Positions 1 through 7,060 of a stretch of 10,532 bases of DNA are shown one piece after another. The notes under the pieces are model-generated. The model was not told the origin of the DNA. It saw nothing but the letters and a program-made list of their open reading frames with translations, and did not search any database. Origin of the DNA: Bacteroidota bacterium (GTDB lineage Bacteria > Bacteroidota > Bacteroidia > Flavobacteriales > Flavobacteriaceae); NCBI GenBank assembly GCA_023427845.1, contig JAEYZX010000104.1:1-10532 (forward strand), given 5' to 3'. The position numbers and the translations under genes are program-made. Numbering within the stretch: the stretch's first letter is position 1; every line of letters begins with the position of its first letter.

Positions 1-848
1 AATGGGTCCAGGCCGACATTACCGATGTTCCCGCACTTGAAACCGCATTTGAAAATGTAACCGAGGTTTATCATTGCGCGGCATTTATTTCGTTTAACCG
101 CAGCGATGATGAAAAATTGCGAAAAACAAATATCGAAGGTACGGCCAACATTGTGAACCTCAGCATCGATTTTAAGGTGCGCAAGCTGTGTTTCGTGAGT
201 TCGATTGCAGCTTTGGGCGATTTGAAAGAACACGAGAGCATCATTACGGAAGAATCGGAATGGAACCCGGAGAAGCATCACAGCGATTATTCGATCACAA
301 AATACGGTGCTGAAATGGAAGTCTGGCGTGGCCAGCAGGAAGGCCTGCAGACGGTAATCGTGAACCCCGGCGTAATTCTCGGACCAACGCCAAAAATTGC
401 CGGCAAAGACCTCGGAAGCGGTGAAATCTTCGAAGCCGTAGCAAACGACCTTCCGTTCTATACAAAAGGATCAACCGGATTTATTTCGGTTAACGATGTT
501 GTTTCTATCATGCATAAATTGATGAAAAGCGATATTTCAGCCGAACGGTTTACGCTGATAGAAGGAAATTATACTTTCGATACGATTGCAAACACAATCG
601 CCGATACCCTTAAGGTAAAGCGGCCTTCCATCTACGCAAAACCTTGGATGACTTCGTTATCTTGGAAAATCGATTGGTTTTTGGCACTTGTTTCAGGTAA
701 AAAAAGAACGATGTACAAGGATATGGCGACATCGCTTCATTCAACCGAGAAATATTCAAATGATAAAATAAAGTCGGTTCTGGAGCACAAGCTTACGCCC
801 ACACTGACGTATATACCTGAAGTGGTCGAACTTCAAAAAGGCAGGTGA
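1..848 (+). CDS. NAD-dependent epimerase/dehydratase family protein, N-terminus outside the window
   Basis: Extended short-chain dehydrogenase (SDR) that should bind NAD(P) and act on a nucleotide sugar or similar hydroxyl/keto substrate; the substrate cannot be told from sequence. The frame is open from base 3 and begins WVQADITDVPAL, so the true start and the GxxGxxG nucleotide-binding loop lie upstream, perhaps 60 residues away by comparison with the family. The visible part is 281 residues. VYHCAAFISF follows the usual SDR pattern after the fourth strand, FVSSIAALG carries the catalytic serine region, and the YxxxK pair is in YSITK (Tyr codon 288-290, Lys codon 300-302). VNPGVILGP is the typical strand after the active site. 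A TTG at 117 is in frame but internal, because coding similarity continues upstream. The stop codon directly abuts the stop of the convergent lipoprotein gene. Family certain; specific reaction unknown. Confidence 0.93.
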   Translation, partial: WVQADITDVPALETAFENVTEVYHCAAFISFNRSDDEKLRKTNIEGTANIVNLSIDFKVRKLCFVSSIAALGDLKEHESIITEESEWNPEKHHSDYSITKYGAEMEVWRGQQEGLQTVIVNPGVILGPTPKIAGKDLGSGEIFEAVANDLPFYTKGSTGFISVNDVVSIMHKLMKSDISAERFTLIEGNYTFDTIANTIADTLKVKRPSIYAKPWMTSLSWKIDWFLALVSGKKRTMYKDMATSLHSTEKYSNDKIKSVLEHKLTPTLTYIPEVVELQKGR

Positions 849-1229
849 TTATTTTATCACAGCTTCCTTTCCTTTTTTGGTGGTTACCGGTTTTGGTTTC
901 GTAGGATCCAATTCTGCGGTTTTGTTCTGCAGACGTGTTTTAACACGTTCGTACATTTTTTTATAAGTTTCCATTTGCGAAGCATAATACCGATTGCTTT
1001 GGGCAAACTGAAGGCTGTCAATTTTATATTTCTCGTAAATGTACTTATCGGGGTCGATGTCGTGCTCGCGAAGTGATAACGGCTTTTGAGTCCGCATAGC
1101 ATCAAGGATCGAAAGGTCGTAGAAAATATCGACCATCACATCTTCATCGATGAGCTTATCGGGTTTGTCGACCGGAGCATCGGTGCATCCGAACATCAAC
1201 AGAAGAAATATTGCGGCAAGCATTCTCAT
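849..1229 (-). CDS. DUF4296 family lipoprotein
   Basis: Small predicted lipoprotein of 126 residues. Residues 1-14 form a short hydrophobic signal ending in LLMFG, with Cys15 as the lipidation site. After it comes a mature domain with IDEDVMVDIFYDLSILDAMR (residues 28-47), which I recognise as DUF4296, a Bacteroidota family of unknown function. The middle (about 60-105) is predicted helical and rich in Tyr, Lys and Gln. The C-terminus is a Lys/Pro/Thr-rich tail. No acidic surface-export signal follows Cys15, so a periplasm-facing lipoprotein is more likely than a surface-exposed one (inference). The ATG overlaps the TGA of pyrC by 4 bp (ATGA), which indicates translational coupling as the last gene of the operon. 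A second in-frame ATG two codons on (residue 3) is also possible. No function can be assigned. Confidence 0.85.
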   Translation of the reverse strand: MRMLAAIFLLLMFGCTDAPVDKPDKLIDEDVMVDIFYDLSILDAMRTQKPLSLREHDIDPDKYIYEKYKIDSLQFAQSNRYYASQMETYKKMYERVKTRLQNKTAELDPTKPKPVTTKKGKEAVIK

Positions 1230-2569
1230 AATCGGTCAAATAATAAGCGTTTCCCGGCACGAATGTCCTTTACTTTAAAGTTGTTATAAACGAGTTGTCC
1301 GTTGACAAAAGTATGTGTAATTCGCGATTTAAAAGTATAACCTTCGAATGGCGACCATCCGCATTTTGAAAGGATGTTTTCTTTTTTGACGCTCCACGGA
1401 AGCCCCGGATTCACAATGGCAAGATCGGCATAGTAACCCGGTTTTACAAACCCGCGTTTCTCTATCTTAAAAATCTTTGCAGGGTTGTGTGCCATTTTTT
1501 CGACAATCCGTTCGACCGAAATCCTGCCCTGATGATGCGCTTCAAACATTGCAATCACTGCATGCTGCACCAGCGGGCCACCTGATGGCGCCTGTAGGTA
1601 CGGCAGCTTCTTTTCCTCGAGTGTATGCGGAGCGTGATCGGTTGCGATGACATCGATACGGTCGTCGAGCAGCGCTTCCCAAAGTGCCTCTCGGTCGGCT
1701 TCGGTTTTTACAGCCGGATTCCACTTTATAAGATTGCCCTTTGCGGCATAATCGGAATCGGTAAACCATAAGTGATGTACACATGCCTCGGCGGTGATTT
1801 TCTTGTCTTCAAGCGGAATCTTATTCGTCAGCAACTCGGTTTCAATTGCAGTCGACAAGTGGAAAATATGAAGCCGCGCGCCGGTTTTCTTTGCCAATGC
1901 GATCGCTTTTGATGAGGAGATATAACATGCTTCGGCACTTCTGATAAGTGGATGCGCTGTTGGTGGAACATCGTCGCCGAACTCGTCCTTGAATTTTGCA
2001 AGATTGTTTTTTATTGTCGTTTCATCTTCGCAATGCACCGCAATCAGCATTGGTGTCGATGAAAATATTTTTTCAAGAGCGGCTTCATTGTCGACCAGCA
2101 TATTTCCGGTCGACGATCCGAGAAAGATCTTGATTCCGGCAACCGTTTTCGGATCGGTTTTCAAAACCTCATCGAGGTTGTCGTTCGTTGCGCCCATCAT
2201 GAACGAATAGTTGGCGAACGACTTTTCGGCTGCGAGTTTGTATTTTTCTTCAAGGATTTCCTGCGTTACCGCATTCGGGATTGTGTTGGGTTGCTCAATA
2301 TATGACGTTATCCCGCCTGCAACCGCCGCCTTTGATTCGGTTGCTATATCGCCTTTATGGGTCAGGCCGGGTTCACGAAAATGAACCTGGTCGTCGATTG
2401 CGCCGGGAATAAGGTAATTTCCTTCGGCGTCAATGACTTTAGTCGACGCAGTCTTTGCGCTGATGCTTGCTGCGATTTCGACGATAAATTCATTTTCGAT
2501 AAGCACATCGCCCTCGAAAATTGTACCTTCATTTACTATCCGTGCATTCTTTATTAAGATCCTGTTCAT
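1226..2569 (-). CDS. pyrC: dihydroorotase
   Basis: Zinc amidohydrolase that converts N-carbamoyl-aspartate to dihydroorotate, the third step of de novo pyrimidine synthesis in the cytoplasm. The chosen product is 447 residues from the ATG at 2569 (MNRILIKNAR). The frame also allows a TTG 15 bases upstream, but the ATG matches where the family begins. DDQVHFREPG (residues 59-68) is the first metal motif, with Gln61 where most relatives have the first His of HxH. GIKIFLGSSTGNML holds Lys147, the usual carbamylated lysine. His179 (AVHCED), His234/His237 (LHIFHLST) and Asp311 (ATDHAPH) complete the site. The C-terminal KRGFVKPGYYADLAIV is the normal small beta domain. It lies 21 bp behind the mannosyltransferase stop and overlaps the lipoprotein start, so it is probably the middle gene of a three-gene transcript. 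A purine-rich run (GGAG, AGGA) precedes the ATG. Confidence 0.96.
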   Translation of the reverse strand: MNRILIKNARIVNEGTIFEGDVLIENEFIVEIAASISAKTASTKVIDAEGNYLIPGAIDDQVHFREPGLTHKGDIATESKAAVAGGITSYIEQPNTIPNAVTQEILEEKYKLAAEKSFANYSFMMGATNDNLDEVLKTDPKTVAGIKIFLGSSTGNMLVDNEAALEKIFSSTPMLIAVHCEDETTIKNNLAKFKDEFGDDVPPTAHPLIRSAEACYISSSKAIALAKKTGARLHIFHLSTAIETELLTNKIPLEDKKITAEACVHHLWFTDSDYAAKGNLIKWNPAVKTEADREALWEALLDDRIDVIATDHAPHTLEEKKLPYLQAPSGGPLVQHAVIAMFEAHHQGRISVERIVEKMAHNPAKIFKIEKRGFVKPGYYADLAIVNPGLPWSVKKENILSKCGWSPFEGYTFKSRITHTFVNGQLVYNNFKVKDIRAGKRLLFDRL

Positions 2570-2590
2570 TTTCCTTTTCTCCAAGCGGGA

Positions 2591-3316
2591 TTATAATCTG
2601 TTAAATAATTTTCTGATTCGCAATGCAATTACACCAAAGACCGCTTCGGTAATGATGGCATTGCTCATTTTTGATTGTCCGTTTACACGGTCGGTAAATA
2701 TTATGGGCACTTCCACGATCCGGAATTTTTTTGCGAATGCGCGATATTTCATTTCTATCTGGAACGCATAACCGATAAATTTTATCCTCTCGAGATTGAT
2801 TGATTCAAGTACTTCGCGCCGGTAACACATAAAACCGGCGGTTGCATCGCAGATTTTCATTCCCGTAATCAGCTTCACGTAGATCGATGCAAAATACGAC
2901 ATCAGTACGCGGCTCAATGGCCAGTTCACAACGTTGACCCCGGTTACATAACGTGAACCTATCGCAACATCTGCACCTCCCGATCGGCAGGCCTCATACA
3001 GTTTTTGAAGGTCGGCGGGATTGTGAGAGAAATCGGCGTCCATTTCAAAAATGTATTGATATTCCCGCTGTAAGGCCCATTTGAATCCGTGCACATATGC
3101 TGTTCCGAGTCCGGATTTGACTGCTCGTTTTTCGAGGAACAGCCTATCGGGAAATTTCGCTTTCAAATCCAAAACTTTTCCGGCTGTATTGTCGGGCGAA
3201 TTGTCATCGACTACCAGAATATCAAACGATGCAGGTAAGGAAAGCACCGCAGTTACGATGTTTTCTATGTTTTCAATTTCGTTATAGGTAGGGATTATAA
3301 CAATACCGTTGGTCAT
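2591..3316 (-). CDS. polyprenol monophosphomannose synthase (family 2 glycosyltransferase)
   Basis: Predicted to move mannose from GDP-mannose onto a polyprenyl phosphate at the cytoplasmic face, giving the lipid-linked donor used by periplasmic mannosyltransferases. It has 241 residues and the GT-A fold. VIIPTYNE (residues 6-13) opens the Rossmann-like domain, VVDDNSPDNT (35-44) contacts the nucleotide, and EMDADFSHNP (91-100) contains the DxD metal motif (Asp93, Asp95). IGSRYV (119-124), DATAGFMCYRR (157-167) and the late SKM (215-217) are typical of dolichyl-phosphate-mannose synthases. There is no C-terminal pair of membrane helices, so this is the soluble or peripheral form. First gene of the pyrC operon, with a -7 promoter element 19 bases upstream of the ATG. 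Sugar specificity is inferred from the family; a glucose-transferring relative is the main alternative. Confidence 0.9.
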   Translation of the reverse strand: MTNGIVIIPTYNEIENIENIVTAVLSLPASFDILVVDDNSPDNTAGKVLDLKAKFPDRLFLEKRAVKSGLGTAYVHGFKWALQREYQYIFEMDADFSHNPADLQKLYEACRSGGADVAIGSRYVTGVNVVNWPLSRVLMSYFASIYVKLITGMKICDATAGFMCYRREVLESINLERIKFIGYAFQIEMKYRAFAKKFRIVEVPIIFTDRVNGQSKMSNAIITEAVFGVIALRIRKLFNRL

Positions 3317-3335
3317 GGTTTATGCGATAATTCAG

Positions 3336-3343
3336 CAAAAATA
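3336..3343 (-). promoter_or_regulatory. Bacteroidota -7 promoter element for the mannosyltransferase-pyrC operon
   Basis: Read on the minus strand this is TATTTTTG, a full match to TAnnTTTG. It lies 19 bases before the ATG at 3316, so a transcript would have a leader of about 13-15 bases. I see no convincing -33 TTTG at the expected spacing. Confidence 0.65.
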
Positions 3344-3403
3344 AACTTTTTAACACAGTTGCGTCATAATAATATTATAATAATGTGCCAGCTAAAAAAT
3401 TAG

Positions 3404-3411
3404 TAATTTTG
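3404..3411 (+). promoter_or_regulatory. Bacteroidota -7 promoter element for DUF4271-hemD
   Basis: TAATTTTG matches TAnnTTTG fully and ends only 7 bases before the ATG at 3419. Transcription would start at or within a few bases of the start codon, so the message is probably leaderless or nearly so. It shares the extension TTTTGCTG with the opposing promoter 60 bases away. No clear -33 box is visible. Confidence 0.65.
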
Positions 3412-3418
3412 CTGCGCT

Positions 3419-4084
3419 ATGATCGAAAACTTTCTACAACCGAGGGTTACCGGCGCCAATGATTGGGCTACAATTTTGTTTGTGCTGGCGCTTGTTTTGA
3501 TCGCCATTACAAAAACCGTTTTCGAAAACAGGTTTGCCGAATTTGTCAAACTTGGGGCATCCGACAAATACATAAAAGTTTATCGCGACAGCAGCCAGCT
3601 GATGAGTTGGTTTAATGTTTTGCTGTTTATTGTCCAGTTGATTTCGCTGTCATTCTTTATACAGTTGATCCTGAGTTATTTTGGCCACGCGGAAAAAACC
3701 GACTGGATTTTGTTTGTACGGATCTTTACATTGGTGGGAGTCTTTATCCTTGCGAAATATCTGATCGAAAAAATCATAGCCGCATCGTTCAACATCGAAG
3801 AATTCATCGACCAGTTCAATTTGCATAAAGTGAGTTATCGAACTTATATCGGACTGCTGATATTTCCTATAGATATCATCCTATATTACAACGAAGACGC
3901 ACCAAAAGCGGTGATTTATTGCCTAATTATTGCGGTATTGTCAATAAATCTATTCACTTATTTAATTTCGTTGAAGAATTATCAAAATTTATTAATAGGG
4001 AAGATGTTTTATTTTATTTTATATCTTTGCGCACTTGAAATAGCGCCCTATTATTTCATGTATTATTGGTTCACAAAAAGTTAG
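3419..4084 (+). CDS. DUF4271 domain membrane protein
   Basis: Integral membrane protein of 221 residues and unknown function, placed in the Bacteroidota family DUF4271 from its NDWATILF opening (residues 14-21) and the KYIKVYRDSSQLMSWFN segment (50-66). About six membrane helices are visible: roughly residues 16-32, 64-88, 96-116, 141-157, 163-184 and 195-217. There are no large soluble domains, no catalytic motif and no Cys/His cluster that I recognise. The start is fixed by the family's opening, which leaves almost no leader behind the promoter. hemD follows after only 7 bp, so the two are co-transcribed. A link to haem or tetrapyrrole metabolism is suggested by position alone. Confidence 0.87.
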   Translation: MIENFLQPRVTGANDWATILFVLALVLIAITKTVFENRFAEFVKLGASDKYIKVYRDSSQLMSWFNVLLFIVQLISLSFFIQLILSYFGHAEKTDWILFVRIFTLVGVFILAKYLIEKIIAASFNIEEFIDQFNLHKVSYRTYIGLLIFPIDIILYYNEDAPKAVIYCLIIAVLSINLFTYLISLKNYQNLLIGKMFYFILYLCALEIAPYYFMYYWFTKS

Positions 4085-4091
4085 CTAGAAA

Positions 4092-4859
4092 ATGTCAATT
4101 ATGAAAGTGAAAACGATCTTGGTATCGCAACCAGAGCCTAAAGTAGAGAATTCGCCATACTTCGATTTACAGCAAAAACACAAAGTAAAAGTAGACTTCA
4201 GGCCTTTTATCCATGTAGAAGGCGTCAGCGCGAAAGACATCCGGCTTCAAAAAATTGACATCAGCAATTATACTGCAATCATTCTGACAAGCAAAAACGC
4301 GGTCGATCATTTTTTCCGGGTTGCCGAAGAAATGCGATATAAAATCCCTGAAGGACTTAAATATTTTTGCCAGTCGGAGGCAATCGCTTTCTATTTACAG
4401 AAATACGTTGTCTACAGAAAACGCAAAATTTATGTGGGTCAAAAGGATTTTGCCGATTTGTCGCCATTGATCAAAAAATACAAAGACGAAAAGTTCCTAC
4501 TTCCGGCGTCTGATCAACTCAATACGGAAGCTCCTATCACGCTTAACAACCTTAAAGTCGACTGGACTCAGGCAACTTTTTATAAAACGGTTATGAGCGA
4601 TTTATCGGATCTTGCCGATGTATATTACGATATCCTGGCTTTCTTCAGTCCAACCGGAATCAAGTCGCTTTTCATGAATTTTCCCGACTTCGAGCAAAAC
4701 AACACACGTATTGCAGTTTTTGGAAGCACGACACAAAAGGAGGCACTTGATCGCGGATTACGTGTCGACATCATGGCGCCATCACCGGAAGCTCCATCGA
4801 TGACAATGGCTTTAGAGAAATATATCGCCAAAGTTAACAAGGAAGCAAAAGATAAATAA
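4092..4859 (+). CDS. hemD: uroporphyrinogen-III synthase
   Basis: Expected to close and rearrange hydroxymethylbilane to uroporphyrinogen III, the branch point for haem, sirohaem and cobalamin. It has 255 residues, normal for the family, in two alternating alpha/beta domains. IILTSKNAVDHFF (residues 63-75) is the typical end of a strand and following helix in domain one. AFFSPTGIKSLF (183-194) is the matching element in domain two, and AVFGSTT (208-214) with APSPEAPSMTMAL (229-241) gives the conserved end. HemD sequences diverge widely, so the call rests on these elements and overall layout. Start: ATG at 4092, with a second in-frame ATG at 4101 (MKVKTILVSQP) that is equally plausible. Second gene after DUF4271, ended by an intrinsic terminator 21 bp downstream. 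hemC is not in the window. Confidence 0.85.
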   Translation: MSIMKVKTILVSQPEPKVENSPYFDLQQKHKVKVDFRPFIHVEGVSAKDIRLQKIDISNYTAIILTSKNAVDHFFRVAEEMRYKIPEGLKYFCQSEAIAFYLQKYVVYRKRKIYVGQKDFADLSPLIKKYKDEKFLLPASDQLNTEAPITLNNLKVDWTQATFYKTVMSDLSDLADVYYDILAFFSPTGIKSLFMNFPDFEQNNTRIAVFGSTTQKEALDRGLRVDIMAPSPEAPSMTMALEKYIAKVNKEAKDK

Positions 4860-4880
4860 TACCCGATTTTAAAAAATATT

Positions 4881-4905
4881 AAGGCCGCAACAGCGGTCTT
4901 TTTTT
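4881..4905 (+). terminator. intrinsic terminator of DUF4271-hemD
   Basis: GGCCGC (4883-4888), loop AACA, GCGGTC (4893-4898), then seven T. Six stem pairs including one G-U, extended by flanking A-T pairs. It starts 21 bp after the hemD stop. Confidence 0.85.
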
Positions 4906-4916
4906 ATGGATTCTAT

Positions 4917-4950
4917 AAAAAAAGCCGCCACGTAAATGACAGCCTTTTTT
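4917..4950 (-). terminator. intrinsic terminator of pckA
   Basis: On the minus strand a run of six A is followed by GGCTGTCA, loop TTTACG, TGGCGGCT and seven T. As RNA the arms pair along their whole length, but three pairs are G-U; on the plus strand those positions are C/A mismatches, so the hairpin is strong only in the pckA direction. It begins 23 bp past the pckA stop. Confidence 0.75.
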
Positions 4951-4973
4951 CAGTGAATTAATAATCGAAGTGT

Positions 4974-6575
4974 TTATCCTTGCGGTGCGCCAGCCATTAT
5001 TTCGGCATTTGCGAACTCCTCGAACTTGGCAAAGTTATCGCGGAATTTTTGCGCCAATTCTTTTGCTTTAACATCATACAGCTCTTTATCTGTCCACGTA
5101 TTCCGCGGATTTAAAATTTCGTTTGGAACGTTCGGACATGATTGCGGTTTTGCAATCCCGAACACGGTATGATTTACAAATTCTACATTATCAAGATCGC
5201 CATTCAACGCAGCTGAAATCATCGCGCGTGTATATTTTAGCTTCATACGGCTTCCAACTCCGTAAGCACCGCCCGTCCAGCCTGTATTTACCAACCAAAC
5301 CGTTACGCCTGCATCTTTCATTTTTTTGCTTAACATTTCGGCATATTTGGTCGGGTGCAAGGGCATGAATGGCGCGCCAAAACATGCCGAGAAGTTTGGC
5401 TGTGGTTCAGTCACTCCTGCTTCGGTACCTGCCACCTTTGCCGTATATCCCGAAATAAAGTGATATGCTGCCTGGCCAGGGGTCAATCTTGCAATTGGAG
5501 GAAGAATCCCGAACGAGTCGGCAGTAAGCATGAAAATATGCTTTGGATTTCTTCCGATTGAATCCGGTTGTATGTTATTGATGTGATAGATTGGATAGCT
5601 TACACGTGTATTTGGTGTTATCGACGTATCTTCAAAGTCGACCTCATCAGTGCCTTCCTTAAATACGACATTCTCCAAAATAGCGCCTCTCTTGATTGCG
5701 TTAAAAATATCAGGCTCGTTTTCTTCAGTCAGATTAATGACTTTCGCATAACAGCCGCCTTCAAAATTGAAAACGGTGTTTTCACTTGTCCAGCCATGCT
5801 CATCATCACCTATCAGTTTTCGTTTCGGATCTGCGGAAAGTGTAGTTTTTCCGGTACCTGACAGACCGAAAAATATTGCGGTATCACCGTCTTCGCCAAC
5901 GTTGGCACTACAATGCATCGGCAACGCATTCTTATCGACGGGAAGTATGAAATTCAGCGCCGAGAAAATGCCTTTTTTAATTTCTCCGGTATATCCGGTT
6001 CCGCCTATAAGGGCAATTTTTCTTGTGAAATCAAGAATCGCAAAATTATGCTGTCTGGTTTTATCGACCTCGGGATCAGCTTTGAAACCCGGTGCGCATA
6101 TTACATGCCAGTCGGCCGAGAAGTTTTCAAGTTCCGACGTTTCGGGACGCAAAAACATATTGTAACAAAATAAGTTTGACCACGCAGTCTCGGTTATAGC
6201 ACGAACATTGAGTCTGTAATCCTGATCGGCACAAACATAACTGTCTCTTGCGAACACTTCTTTATCAGATAGGTATGCGACAACTTTGTCATATAATTTA
6301 TCGAAGTTTTCAGATGAAAACGGAAGATTCACTTTTCCCCACCATACTTTATCTTCTGTGATCGAATCCATAACGATAAACCGATCCTGAGGCGATCGGC
6401 CGGTAAACTCGCCAGTGTTAATAGCAAGAGCGCCGGTCGAAGATTCTCTTCCCTGTCCTGATTCGATGGTTATATCGTGAAGTTCATCCGGTGAGAGCTG
6501 GTAGTGTACATTTGCATTTTTTATTCCAAGGTAATCAAGCGAAATCGATTTCGTAATTTGAGCGGAATTATCCAT
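4974..6575 (-). CDS. pckA: phosphoenolpyruvate carboxykinase (ATP)
   Basis: Cytoplasmic enzyme converting oxaloacetate plus ATP to phosphoenolpyruvate, CO2 and ADP, the entry step of gluconeogenesis. It has 533 residues, the normal length for the ATP-dependent type. GEFTGRSPQDRF (residues 55-66) binds oxaloacetate, and GEIKKG (197-202) and LPMHCSANVG (218-227) supply the Mn-binding Lys and His221. FFGLSGTGKTTLSAD (235-249) is the kinase loop with Lys243, and LIGDDEHGW (254-262) is the metal-binding acidic motif. NTRVSYPIYHI (322-332) and NTGWTGGAYGVGSRMK (430-445) complete the substrate and nucleotide sites. All expected catalytic residues are present. ATG at 6575, with its own -7 element 34 bases upstream. 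DUF423 ends 79 bp upstream on the same strand with no terminator seen, so read-through is possible. Convergent with hemD. Confidence 0.97.
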   Translation of the reverse strand: MDNSAQITKSISLDYLGIKNANVHYQLSPDELHDITIESGQGRESSTGALAINTGEFTGRSPQDRFIVMDSITEDKVWWGKVNLPFSSENFDKLYDKVVAYLSDKEVFARDSYVCADQDYRLNVRAITETAWSNLFCYNMFLRPETSELENFSADWHVICAPGFKADPEVDKTRQHNFAILDFTRKIALIGGTGYTGEIKKGIFSALNFILPVDKNALPMHCSANVGEDGDTAIFFGLSGTGKTTLSADPKRKLIGDDEHGWTSENTVFNFEGGCYAKVINLTEENEPDIFNAIKRGAILENVVFKEGTDEVDFEDTSITPNTRVSYPIYHINNIQPDSIGRNPKHIFMLTADSFGILPPIARLTPGQAAYHFISGYTAKVAGTEAGVTEPQPNFSACFGAPFMPLHPTKYAEMLSKKMKDAGVTVWLVNTGWTGGAYGVGSRMKLKYTRAMISAALNGDLDNVEFVNHTVFGIAKPQSCPNVPNEILNPRNTWTDKELYDVKAKELAQKFRDNFAKFEEFANAEIMAGAPQG

Positions 6576-6609
6576 AAAAAATATGAGTTGAGTTGTATTT
6601 TAATGCTTA

Positions 6610-6617
6610 CAAAAGTA
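6610..6617 (-). promoter_or_regulatory. Bacteroidota -7 promoter element for pckA
   Basis: Minus-strand TACTTTTG, a full match to TAnnTTTG, ends 34 bases before the pckA ATG, predicting a leader near 28-30 bases. It sits inside the palindrome TTACAAAAGTAA (6607-6618), which is repeated exactly at the DUF423 promoter. No clear -33 box. Confidence 0.65.
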
Positions 6618-6654
6618 AAAATTATAATTCAGAAAAGTTTCGTTTATTGTTTTT

Positions 6655-7041
6655 TTATGACTTTTTGGAAAGTAAACCGCCGACCAAAAAAACCCATCCT
6701 AAAATTAGCAGCAACCCACCGATTGGGGTGATAAATCCGATCGATTTAAAATTGACACCACTCAGGGTTTGCGTAGACAAAAGATAAATTGAACCCGAGA
6801 AAAACAGGATTCCAAATACGACAAACAAAAAGATTCGGTTCTTGGTTTTTTCAGAGATTGCTGCTGTAGTGCCTATAAATAACAAAAAAAGTGCATGATA
6901 CATTTGATAACGAACCCCGGTTTCAAATGTGGCAAGTTGCTGAATACCGAGTTTGTCCTTAAACGCATGCGCACCAAAAGCTCCGAGTATTATCGCAATG
7001 ATGCCTAACAAAGCCGCAATAATGATAATTTTTTTATTCAT
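6655..7041 (-). CDS. DUF423 family small membrane protein
   Basis: Membrane protein of 128 residues from the widespread DUF423 (YgdD-like) family, function not established. Four helices are visible: about residues 4-26, 46-62, 69-89 and 103-124. Family hallmarks are LGAFGAHAFKDKL (19-31), FETGVRYQMYHALFLL (39-54), FSGSIYLL (81-88) and the late ITPIGG (104-109). The frame stays open 26 codons further upstream to an ATG at 7119. I chose 7041 because the family begins at MNKKIIIIAALLG, and because a full -7 promoter element lies at 7061-7068, inside that would-be extension. Divergent from the saccharopine dehydrogenase-like gene and upstream of pckA on the same strand. Confidence 0.9.
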   Translation of the reverse strand: MNKKIIIIAALLGIIAIILGAFGAHAFKDKLGIQQLATFETGVRYQMYHALFLLFIGTTAAISEKTKNRIFLFVVFGILFFSGSIYLLSTQTLSGVNFKSIGFITPIGGLLLILGWVFLVGGLLSKKS

Positions 7042-7060
7042 AATATCAAATATAGAATTA

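Noticed and set aside
2570..2584. Upstream TTG start for pyrC
   Set aside because: The ATG at 2569 matches the family start; the extra MEKRK has no counterpart that I know of.
2433..2771. 112-codon plus-strand frame opposite pyrC and the mannosyltransferase gene
   Set aside because: It spans the junction of two solid minus-strand genes, with no independent support.
5767..6165. 132-codon open frame antisense to pckA
   Set aside because: It lies wholly inside a well-conserved enzyme gene, has no family resemblance, and no promoter or start context was seen.
6576..6654. Riboswitch or other structured leader for pckA
   Set aside because: The gap is only 79 bp, the predicted leader is about 30 bases and A+T-rich, and no stable fold is visible.
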